Below, piece by piece: positions 8,997 through 15,913 of a DNA stretch of 64,000 nucleotides. The stretch covers positions 2,744,529 to 2,808,528 of the forward strand of contig MOYA01000001.1 of assembly GCA_001899315.1 (NCBI GenBank), given 5' to 3'. The position numbers and the translations under genes were made by a program. This DNA is from Candidatus Obscuribacter phosphatis. GTDB taxonomy: Bacteria; Cyanobacteriota; Vampirovibrionia; Obscuribacterales; Obscuribacteraceae. The notes below the pieces were generated by a model. The model worked only from the letters and a program-made list of their open reading frames with translations, was not told where the DNA came from and searched no databases. Within the stretch, counting starts at the first letter, position 1. Each line of letters opens with the position of its first letter.

Positions 8997-10204
8997 GCTT
9001 TACTCCTAAACATCAAGAAACCGGCTAGAGAAGCCATGACAACTGTATAAACCAGGGAAGCAGCAATTGCTACTATTTGAATGGCGGAAACTTCGGCTGA
9101 AGTAAAAAATTGCCGCAAAGTGAGGGCGAGTCCAAGAAATGGCACCAGGGCCAGATAAGGCTGGGCATGAGCGCCTGACATTGATACAGAGGGCAGAAGG
9201 GAAAGCGATGGTACAAGCATGACCACCAACATAGGAATAGCCACCCAGTTTTGAGCCGACCTGACTGTGCGGCAAAAAGAAGTAACCAGCATCATCAAAG
9301 AAGAAAGCAAAAGACCCATAACCAAATAGCTGACTGCCACCTCGGCAATCTGTACTGGGGTGAGCAGACTGTTTAGCTCGGAAGCACTGATGGTTTGCAG
9401 TTTGCCGGCGGTATAGATAAGCAGGGCAAAAACGGCAATTATCGAGAAGAAATTGACAGCCCCGGTAAAGATACCAAAGAGAGCCACCGAAGCCAGTTTA
9501 GCCAAGATGAGAGCCGACCTGGATACCGGCAAGAGTTGGGTGCTTTCGATAGTTTTGCGCTCAAACTCTTCTGTGGTAACCACTATAGACGGATAACAAA
9601 CCCCTACACTCATCATCATGATACTGACCAAAAGCATGACAAAGTGCAAGGAGTAAGACTCTTGCTTGAGGGGGTGCGAATTGACCATTTTCGATCTATA
9701 GGCATTGAGTGAGCCGGTTTGCTGCAAACTGTCTTTGATCTGCTGGCGGTGATAGACCTCGAGAATTTCTTTAAAGCGCTCGGTCTGCATAAAGGCATCG
9801 AAGCTGTGGCCGACATAAAGATCCAGAACGCCGTTCTTTGCTTCTTCTGCAACAACCAAATTTACTTCTCTTTTGTGCAGCATGGCGCGGGCTGACTTTT
9901 CATTGCTTTCAAGCAGTTCGGTTTTGTCTTTGCCCGACTTTTGGGCATTATTGATGGCATTCTTGATATAGACGAGATTGACCGGGCTGAGTCCATAACA
10001 AGCGACCTTAAAGGGCTTTTCTTTTGAGGCGGCCTGGGTTAACAGGGTAAACTCCACACCGACAAAAGACAAAAAAGGATAGACCAGGCAGGGAATGAGC
10101 ACGGTGTACATGAAGACATCGCGGTCACGAAAAGAATGCTGTAGCTCTTTTCTAGCAACCAGCCCCAAGTGACGAAAAAATTTCTTCAAGCCTGAGCTCC
10201 CCAC
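8993..10204 (-). CDS. ABC-2 family permease (NatB-like)
   Basis: 403 aa. One N-terminal TM helix (about 30-55), a large extracytoplasmic domain (about 60-185), then five or six TM helices. The EEFERKTIESTQLLPVSR stretch following the second TM helix is the coupling-helix motif typical of NatB/YhaP permeases, parallel to GERERGTLESI in the fused permease downstream. It is first in the operon and probably pairs with the permease-CPBP protein. The exported substrate is unknown (family members move Na+, antibiotics or peptides). Confidence 0.88.
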   Translation of the reverse strand: MGSSGLKKFFRHLGLVARKELQHSFRDRDVFMYTVLIPCLVYPFLSFVGVEFTLLTQAASKEKPFKVACYGLSPVNLVYIKNAINNAQKSGKDKTELLESNEKSARAMLHKREVNLVVAEEAKNGVLDLYVGHSFDAFMQTERFKEILEVYHRQQIKDSLQQTGSLNAYRSKMVNSHPLKQESYSLHFVMLLVSIMMMSVGVCYPSIVVTTEEFERKTIESTQLLPVSRSALILAKLASVALFGIFTGAVNFFSIIAVFALLIYTAGKLQTISASELNSLLTPVQIAEVAVSYLVMGLLLSSLMMLVTSFCRTVRSAQNWVAIPMLVVMLVPSLSLLPSVSMSGAHAQPYLALVPFLGLALTLRQFFTSAEVSAIQIVAIAASLVYTVVMASLAGFLMFRSKA

Positions 10205-10278
10205 AAGACCGATTTATCAGCCGCTCTAAAGTCTTGTTCAATAAGGGCTATACCCAGTACAGAGAGCCTTCTATTTGC

Positions 10279-10989
10279 TCAATCGGAAGAGAGATTAAGC
10301 CCGAGCAGGCTGCTGCCTGTCACTAAACGGCTATAGTCTTGAGGAGTATTGACATTGAAATAAGGCGGCAGACTGGTTTCGTTATCTTCACTGATCTCAT
10401 AGGTGGAAGTATTGAGCCCGGCCAAGAAGTCTTTCAAAGAGAGATCGCCGTTAAATAAAGATTCTTCCAGGGGTTTGATGCAGTTCTTAGAATAGACGCC
10501 TAAAAGCGGTTCTAAACCCTCTTCGTGGGCAGCCACCACTACGTCATGCTCAAACCTTCTGGCACAAAGCTCACGGATTAGCCTGGCGCTGACCAGAGGC
10601 ATATCGCAGGCAATGACAAAAGCATGACTGTGCTGCGAGATTAAGAGCCCCGAAAGTATACCGCCCAAGGGCCCGCGATATGGAAGTATGTCTTTGACCA
10701 CATCCACTTCGAAGTCTTCATATGATTCGGGTTCGTTTGAGACCAAAAATGTCTCAGAGAAGAGGTCTTTGATATTGGTGAGAATATGGTGAATCATCGT
10801 GGTGCCGCCATAAGGCAGAAAAGCCTTGGGGCGTCCCATGCGTTTTGAACGGCCACCGCAAAGTATCAAGGCGGTCAAATCAAGGGGCAGAGCCTCACGG
10901 TTCTCTGTATCGAGAATCTGTGGATGCTTCTTGAGGGGCTCGCGTCCATCGCCCCTGAAGATATTAGACTCGTCTCTTTCTAGACTCAT
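10279..10989 (-). CDS. mobA: MobA-like nucleotidyltransferase (molybdenum cofactor guanylyltransferase family)
   Basis: 236 aa. The N-terminal nucleotide-binding signature LILCGGRSKRMGRPKAFLPY, the GPLGGILSGL and CDMPLVS motifs (metal Asp) and the C-terminal FNVNTPQDY are characteristic of MobA, which transfers GMP to molybdopterin. ATG 10989 is chosen because it lies 4 bases after the stop of the upstream enoyl-CoA hydratase gene, with AAGG close upstream; a longer frame would overlap that gene. No other molybdenum cofactor gene is in the window, so assignment to MobA rather than a related NTP transferase is by motif only. Confidence 0.83.
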   Translation of the reverse strand: MSLERDESNIFRGDGREPLKKHPQILDTENREALPLDLTALILCGGRSKRMGRPKAFLPYGGTTMIHHILTNIKDLFSETFLVSNEPESYEDFEVDVVKDILPYRGPLGGILSGLLISQHSHAFVIACDMPLVSARLIRELCARRFEHDVVVAAHEEGLEPLLGVYSKNCIKPLEESLFNGDLSLKDFLAGLNTSTYEISEDNETSLPPYFNVNTPQDYSRLVTGSSLLGLNLSSD

Positions 10990-10993
10990 TGCC

Positions 10994-11848
10994 TTACTCA
11001 CCGCGATAAACCGGCTGTCTCTTCTCGGCAAAAGCAGCAAGCCCTTCCAGTCTATCTTTAGAGTTGAGAAGAGTGAGATAAGCCTTGGTTTCAAGAGCCA
11101 ATCCAGACTCTAGGTCACGGTCATAACCTTCGTCTATGGCAAACTTAGCAGCCCGCAGAGAAAGAGGTGCTGCTTGAGCTATCTCATGAGCCCAAGTGCG
11201 CACCACAGCCATAAGCGGTACGTGATACCCACCACTGGCGGTGGCAATACCATCGGTACTTTCAGCATAACCAGCATCGACCGAAACCACTTTGTGGATG
11301 AGACCGAGATTGTGACCTTCCTGGGCAGTGACTGTACCGGCTGTGAGAATTAGCTCTTTGGCTTTCGACTTGCCAATCAGTCTGGGCAATCTTTGGGTGC
11401 CGCCGGCACCGGGAATGATGCCGAGACGAACTTCGGTGAGGCGCAGCTGTGCTGTATCGACCATCACTCTAAGATCGCAAGCCAGAGCCAGTTCAAAACC
11501 ACCACCCCAGGCGGAGCCGTTGATAGCGGCTATAACAGGCTGAGGCTGCTTTTCGATTGTACGCATCACCTTTTGAATGAGGGTGATATAGTCGAGGGTC
11601 TCGCCCTGGGTCATCCCCTTGCGCTCAGCCAGGTCGGCACCGGCGCAGAAAGACTTTAGACCCGAGCCGATGATCGCAATCACTCTCACTTCTTTGTCTT
11701 GGGCAAGCTCATCTAGAGCTTTGACTAGATCGTGCAAAAGAGCCCGGTTAAGACAATTCATCACCTTGGGACGATTGAGCTTGAGCCAGGCTAGGTGACC
11801 TTCTTTTTCAACAAGCAGCACTTGCTCAACTTCGGTGGTAGTACTCAT
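10994..11848 (-). CDS. Enoyl-CoA hydratase/isomerase family protein
   Basis: 284 aa crotonase-fold enzyme. The oxyanion-hole segment SFCAGADLAE, the first catalytic Glu in AWGGGFELA and the second in RLTEVRLGIIPGAGGTQRLPR are all present, matching true hydratases with two glutamates. A short insertion (around DAGYAESTDGIATASGG) is seen after the conserved KELILTAG helix. Immediate neighbours are HMG-CoA lyase and a small biotin carrier, as in the Bacillus yngF-yngG-yngHB arrangement, which suggests methylglutaconyl-CoA hydratase in leucine breakdown. Its exact substrate is an inference from context. Confidence 0.88.
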   Translation of the reverse strand: MSTTTEVEQVLLVEKEGHLAWLKLNRPKVMNCLNRALLHDLVKALDELAQDKEVRVIAIIGSGLKSFCAGADLAERKGMTQGETLDYITLIQKVMRTIEKQPQPVIAAINGSAWGGGFELALACDLRVMVDTAQLRLTEVRLGIIPGAGGTQRLPRLIGKSKAKELILTAGTVTAQEGHNLGLIHKVVSVDAGYAESTDGIATASGGYHVPLMAVVRTWAHEIAQAAPLSLRAAKFAIDEGYDRDLESGLALETKAYLTLLNSKDRLEGLAAFAEKRQPVYRGE

Positions 11849-11877
11849 TTACGCTCTCCCAGACAATAATATATTCT

Positions 11878-12816
11878 CTATTCTGCGCCCACTTTGGCAC
11901 AGGCTTTGGCACGGGCGGCAAGCTCGGCGCGCAGGTAGCGACCGGGCAGTTCTTTACCTAAAAGTTTCTGGGCCAGCGCACCGGCTTCAATCAAAGCGGG
12001 CAAATCGATACCGGTTTTGATGCCCATGCCATGCAGCATATAGACTAGGTCTTCGGTGGCGAGATTGCCTGATGCTCCTGGTGCATAGGGACAACCACCA
12101 AGTCCGCCCAAACTGCTGTCAAAAATAGTCACACCAGATTCGATACCAGCCACCACATTGGCCAAAGCCGTGCCGCGGGTATCATGAAAATGGAGAGCTA
12201 ATTTCTCAAATGAAACCAGACCCTTGAGGGCATCCAATACTTGCTTGACTTGCAGTGGATTGGCCGCGCCTATAGTGTCTCCTAGAGAAATCTCATGCAC
12301 GCCCATGGACACCAGCCCTTCCACGACTTTTAGAACCGAATTGATTGAAACCGGTCCTTCGTAAGGGCAGGCGAAAACGGTTGAGACATAGCAGCGCAAG
12401 CGCATACCGTCTTGCAAAGCCACATCAGCCACTTCTTTCATGGTGCTTAGCGCTTCGGCGACAGATTTATTGATGTTCTTCTTGCTATGAGCTTCGGAAG
12501 CCGATAGAAAGAGGTTGATCTGCTTCAAGCCACTTGCTTTAGCTGCTTCATAGCCTTTTAGATTGGGCACCAAAGCCGATATAGAGACATCGGTGGGCAA
12601 AGAGAGAGAGGCAATAACTTGGGCGCCGTCTGCCAGTTGCGGTATCCACTTAGGCGAGACAAAAGAAGTGACTTCAATCTGTTTAAGCCCGGCTTGGGCG
12701 ATAGCTTCGATTAAAGCCACCTTATCGGCCGTTTCTATGTGCTTAGACTCATTTTGCAAGCCGTCACGGGGACCAACCTCAAATACAGTCACTTCTTTTG
12801 GCAAGTTATCAAACAT
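11878..12816 (-). CDS. mvaB: Hydroxymethylglutaryl-CoA lyase
   Basis: 312 aa TIM-barrel lyase that splits HMG-CoA to acetyl-CoA and acetoacetate, the last step of leucine degradation. The family signature GPRDGLQNE (15-23, Arg17/Asp18), metal-binding HFHDTRG (His209, His211) and catalytic Cys242 in GGCPYAPGASGN are intact. Length is normal. It lies 29 bases upstream of the enoyl-CoA hydratase on the same strand and 24 bases downstream of the biotin carrier. Homocitrate synthase-like enzymes share the fold, but the Cys loop and RDGLQNE identify the lyase. Confidence 0.94.
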   Translation of the reverse strand: MFDNLPKEVTVFEVGPRDGLQNESKHIETADKVALIEAIAQAGLKQIEVTSFVSPKWIPQLADGAQVIASLSLPTDVSISALVPNLKGYEAAKASGLKQINLFLSASEAHSKKNINKSVAEALSTMKEVADVALQDGMRLRCYVSTVFACPYEGPVSINSVLKVVEGLVSMGVHEISLGDTIGAANPLQVKQVLDALKGLVSFEKLALHFHDTRGTALANVVAGIESGVTIFDSSLGGLGGCPYAPGASGNLATEDLVYMLHGMGIKTGIDLPALIEAGALAQKLLGKELPGRYLRAELAARAKACAKVGAE

Positions 12817-12840
12817 CTAATTCAAGACCTAAGACAAAAC

Positions 12841-13053
12841 CTAAGACAAGACCATCAAGAGATCGCCTTCGTTAACGAAGTCACCGCTTGTCACCTTGAT
12901 TTCCTCTACTTTGCCGGTTTCGGTGGAAGCCACAGGCAGTTGCATTTTCATCGATTCGAGTATGGCTACGTCCATACCATCCTCAACTGCATCGCCCGGC
13001 TTGACCAGCAATTCCACAACCACACCGGCCATCATTGAACAAATCTGTTTCAT
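12841..13053 (-). CDS. Biotin/lipoyl attachment carrier protein, 70 aa
   Basis: Single biotinyl domain. The biotin-accepting Lys36 lies in ESMKMQ, with the usual Gly-Asp turn (KPGDAVEDG) and a second half VTSGDFVNEGDLL. GGAG 8 bases upstream of ATG 13053 sets the start; an upstream extension would add a hydrophobic low-quality stretch not seen in the family. Free-standing 70-residue carriers occur with methylcrotonyl- or acetyl-CoA carboxylases, e.g. YngHB beside HMG-CoA lyase in Bacillus. No biotin carboxylase or carboxyltransferase gene is in the window, so the partner must be encoded elsewhere. Confidence 0.88.
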   Translation of the reverse strand: MKQICSMMAGVVVELLVKPGDAVEDGMDVAILESMKMQLPVASTETGKVEEIKVTSGDFVNEGDLLMVLS

Positions 13054-13072
13054 ACAAGTCTCCGCAAAATCT

Positions 13073-13102
13073 AAAGAGAAGAAAGAAAAGAGAGAAAGAA
13101 AA
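13073..13102. repeat. Homopurine tract, 30 bp
   Basis: An uninterrupted run of A and G on the + strand, continuing as an A-rich tract to about 13120 with only two pyrimidines. It lies in the 213-bp gap upstream of the biotin carrier gene, so in the carrier transcript it would be a pyrimidine-rich leader. The rest of the gap (13103-13266) shows no gene. Confidence 0.85.
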
Positions 13103-13266
13103 TAAAGAAAACAAAAAAAATATCGCATCGCGGTCTGGTTTGGAGACGCTAAAAGCTGGTTGCCTCTGCTATCTACAAGCCAAAGCCGGCGCAACAAAGT
13201 TGCACGAAGCATATCTTAACAAAGCCCGTACATGTATATATGACCGCCATCTTATCTGATGGCAGC

Positions 13267-14898
13267 TTACTTGTTGAAGAGACCGCGCAGCGTATCCCCT
13301 AATTTTTTGACATTTTCGTCTTCATCGCCAGAAGCCTGCGCTTGTTCGGCACCACCCTCGCTCTGACCCCAATCAAATGCAGGTCCTTCTTTCTTGCGAC
13401 GACCGCGCACAGGCGATATCAGTGCCCCACCGGCTGCACTGGCGAGGGAAGAACGGTGTTCGTTCTCTTCGCCTTGGCTAGGAGCCGGGGCAGCCTGAGC
13501 AGAAACATCTTGGCCGGCTGCGGCAGGAGCTGGTTCGCCCCAGGCCGATGTGGCTGGAGCGCTAGGTTGACCCCAAGCGGATTCGGCGGATTCGGGGGCA
13601 GGGGCGCTGGTAGCGCCCCAGGCTGAGGCAGCGGTCTCGGCAGCCGTGGTCGGAGCGGCCCAAGGAGAGGGAGCAGCAGCGGCCGGCTGGGACGGCTCGC
13701 CCCAGGCGCCCATGGTATTGGCAGGCGGCTGGGCATTCGGAATATTTTGACCAGACTGACCAGATTGAGCTTGATTCCCGCCAGAGGGTTCGCCCCAGAC
13801 TCCCTGTCCCCAAGCAGCAGTGCTTTCAACCGGCGGCTTAACCGGTTCCGGCGCTGGTGCTGGACGGGAAGAAGCAGGCTCACCCCAAGCGCTGACCGGC
13901 GTGCTCGGTTCGCCCCAGGCAGCCGAGGGGCTGCCCCAGGCATCGGCGGCGGACTGCGCCGGAGAAACCGGGGTGGAAGACTGAGAAGAGAAAGACGGCG
14001 CAGCCTGTGCCGGTGCCGCATCAAGAGCAGGGGCAGCGCTCTGAGCGCCCCATGGAATGACTTGAGGTTCTTCTTGCTTGTCTTGCTTAGCAGGTTCACC
14101 CCAGGCCGAAGCAGCAAAGGAACTGGGATCACTGGTATCACCGGCGCCACCAGCCGCATCGAGATTCATATCTACAGCACCGGCATTACCACTGAAAGAA
14201 CTCAAAATAGGATCGTCCGAAGGAAGATCGGAGGGCGCTTCTTGCGGTAGAACTGACTCGCCCGGCTCAATGACAGGATTATCGCTGGTGCTGGTGCCAC
14301 TCTTAGCCAGCTCAAGTTCGGGCTCTGGCTGAGATTCGGGCTCTGATTTAAATTCGGATTCTGGTTCGCTTACCAGCGGAGCGACTGCCTTGGCTTCTGA
14401 AACAGAAGAGATAATCGGCGCCGGAGCTTCCGGAGCTGATGCTTCCGGCGTACTAACCGTGGGCGCGCTCGGGGCACTCGATGCAGAGACAGCCGGTTCT
14501 GATACTACTGGTGGGGCTGACACTACTGGCGGGACCGATACTGCCGGTGAGACCGATACTGCCGGCGGGACCGATACTACTGGCGGTGCTGGCTCAGCCA
14601 CAGCCACCGCAGCAACTTGCGGTTCGCTTTCTTTTGCCGCTATTTCAGGCTGAGCCTCTGCCGTTACCGACTCTCTGACAATTTTCGGCCAGTTGCCGCT
14701 CAAATAGCGGTCGCGCATAGCCAAGACTCTCTCTCTGTCTTTGACCAGCGACTCCAGTCTGGTTTTGTTTTGATCTATGCGTTTCTCAAGCTCGCCGATT
14801 TGCTGCGTAATGACATTGATCTCTTCTCTGGTTACTTCTTCTTTCTCAGTAAACTCAGAGAGTAGGTCCCGTAGCATTTCGGGATTGATGGCACCCAT
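13267..14898 (-). CDS. Low-complexity Pro/Ala/Ser-rich protein with twelve Trp-Gly motifs
   Basis: 543 aa, not a family I recognise. Residues about 1-65 form a charged coiled coil. Residues about 75-230 are Pro/Val/Ser/Glu-rich, including five hexapeptide units of PPVVSV type. Residues about 250-480 carry twelve WG dipeptides, six of them WGEP, spaced by Ala/Pro/Ser linkers. A basic patch (VRGRRKKEG) and an acidic segment precede a short conserved-looking C-terminal helix GDTLRGLFNK. No signal peptide or TM segment. The middle region is probably disordered and could act as a multivalent binding tether between the coiled coil and the C-terminal helix. Long antisense frames here are composition artefacts. 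Confidence 0.8.
   Translation of the reverse strand: MGAINPEMLRDLLSEFTEKEEVTREEINVITQQIGELEKRIDQNKTRLESLVKDRERVLAMRDRYLSGNWPKIVRESVTAEAQPEIAAKESEPQVAAVAVAEPAPPVVSVPPAVSVSPAVSVPPVVSAPPVVSEPAVSASSAPSAPTVSTPEASAPEAPAPIISSVSEAKAVAPLVSEPESEFKSEPESQPEPELELAKSGTSTSDNPVIEPGESVLPQEAPSDLPSDDPILSSFSGNAGAVDMNLDAAGGAGDTSDPSSFAASAWGEPAKQDKQEEPQVIPWGAQSAAPALDAAPAQAAPSFSSQSSTPVSPAQSAADAWGSPSAAWGEPSTPVSAWGEPASSRPAPAPEPVKPPVESTAAWGQGVWGEPSGGNQAQSGQSGQNIPNAQPPANTMGAWGEPSQPAAAAPSPWAAPTTAAETAASAWGATSAPAPESAESAWGQPSAPATSAWGEPAPAAAGQDVSAQAAPAPSQGEENEHRSSLASAAGGALISPVRGRRKKEGPAFDWGQSEGGAEQAQASGDEDENVKKLGDTLRGLFNK
14501..14590 (-). repeat. 18-bp in-frame minisatellite, 5 units
   Basis: Five contiguous 18-bp units starting GA(T/C)ACT(A/G)C on the + strand, each encoding a hexapeptide of PPVVSV/PPAVSV type in the low-complexity protein on the - strand. 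Units differ at a few positions, so the array is not freshly expanded. Confidence 0.88.
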
Positions 14899-15020
14899 AG
14901 TCGAAAAAACCTCTATCTAAAGTGAGAGCACTGCTCTGTGCCATATATTCCCCACAAAGCACAAAAGCATTCGAATATTAAATCATGCTGCAGAAAAATT
15001 CTTTCGCATAAACAAAATAA

Positions 15021-15827
15021 TTAGACGGCGCCCTCTTCGCCACCCAAACGAGCGTAATTCTTGGTTTCTTGAATCATGGCTGAGAATAACCACATACAGA
15101 GCTGGTCAAGCGTCTCAATCGGTGGATTAGCGTCTTGCATACGCCACATCATGCCCTGCTCGGTAATCTTCACTTGAATAGTGGCAATCGGCTGATAATC
15201 ATTCTCGGTGCGGCTCAAAGCCATTACTTTACTGGTGGGTACCAAGAAGCATTCCACTTTGTCGTCGCAACCACGTACAACCAAAGAACAAAGACGGGTT
15301 GAAAAACGAGCCCTGAAATAGGTCTTGGTTTCTTCTGCTTCTCTAAAGCGGTTGTACTTGGTGACCTCGGTCACGTCTCCTGATATAGATCCCGAGACAT
15401 GCAACTCGGTGCCATTGGCAACCTGGTTGAATTCGAACATATAACGCTGCAACAAGCCATAAATCTTGTCGACTAGAATAGCGATGCCTGACTTATAGAT
15501 AGATTCGCGATAAACCTCTTGCAAATGCACGCCGCGCTGGTCGGCAAGAAATTGCAAAGAGTCTTGCTTGAGCTGACTCATCCAGTCGGTGCCGGGTTCG
15601 ACCGGCTCAGACTCATGATAAACAAGAATCTGTTCCGACACAGCCACCGACCAGTCAGGATTTTGCCCGGCCGCCAAGCCGTTCGAATACATCGAGCGGT
15701 CCACGGCCCGGTTGGGCAAGGGAGCCTGGGTGGGCTTACCCGGATTACCGTCCAGGAACTTGCGCACTTCTTTTCCGGTGGACTTACCCTGTTGTGGAGG
15801 GTTGCGTCCGTCGTTCCTTCCGAACAT
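15021..15827 (-). CDS. Hypothetical protein, 268 aa
   Basis: Unrecognised. The N-terminus (about 1-50) is polar and Gly/Asn/Pro-rich, then an alpha/beta domain follows (about 55-268) with LILVYHE-like strands, a region that reads like a small regulatory or chaperone-fold domain, and a Trp-containing C-terminal helix. No signal peptide or membrane segment. GGAAG lies close to ATG 15827. It precedes the WG-repeat gene on the same strand by about 120 bases and may be cotranscribed with it; a functional link is inference only. Confidence 0.78.
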   Translation of the reverse strand: MFGRNDGRNPPQQGKSTGKEVRKFLDGNPGKPTQAPLPNRAVDRSMYSNGLAAGQNPDWSVAVSEQILVYHESEPVEPGTDWMSQLKQDSLQFLADQRGVHLQEVYRESIYKSGIAILVDKIYGLLQRYMFEFNQVANGTELHVSGSISGDVTEVTKYNRFREAEETKTYFRARFSTRLCSLVVRGCDDKVECFLVPTSKVMALSRTENDYQPIATIQVKITEQGMMWRMQDANPPIETLDQLCMWLFSAMIQETKNYARLGGEEGAV

Positions 15828-15913
15828 TCTTCCAATACTCCCGTTCCGCTAGCGCCAGCCTGCTTTAAGGCTATGCCCATTTAGATGCTCTCTAAAACGA
15901 CTATATTGAAAGA

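Noticed and set aside
13246-13263. GCCATC/GATGGC hairpin near the end of the WG-repeat gene
   Set aside because: Six-base stem without a T-run on either strand, too weak for a terminator call.
13419-14159. A 246-codon same-strand frame inside the WG-repeat gene, and a 167-codon antisense frame
   Set aside because: GC-rich repetitive sequence leaves long shadow frames; composition is Pro/Arg/Leu-rich and no start or domain is seen.
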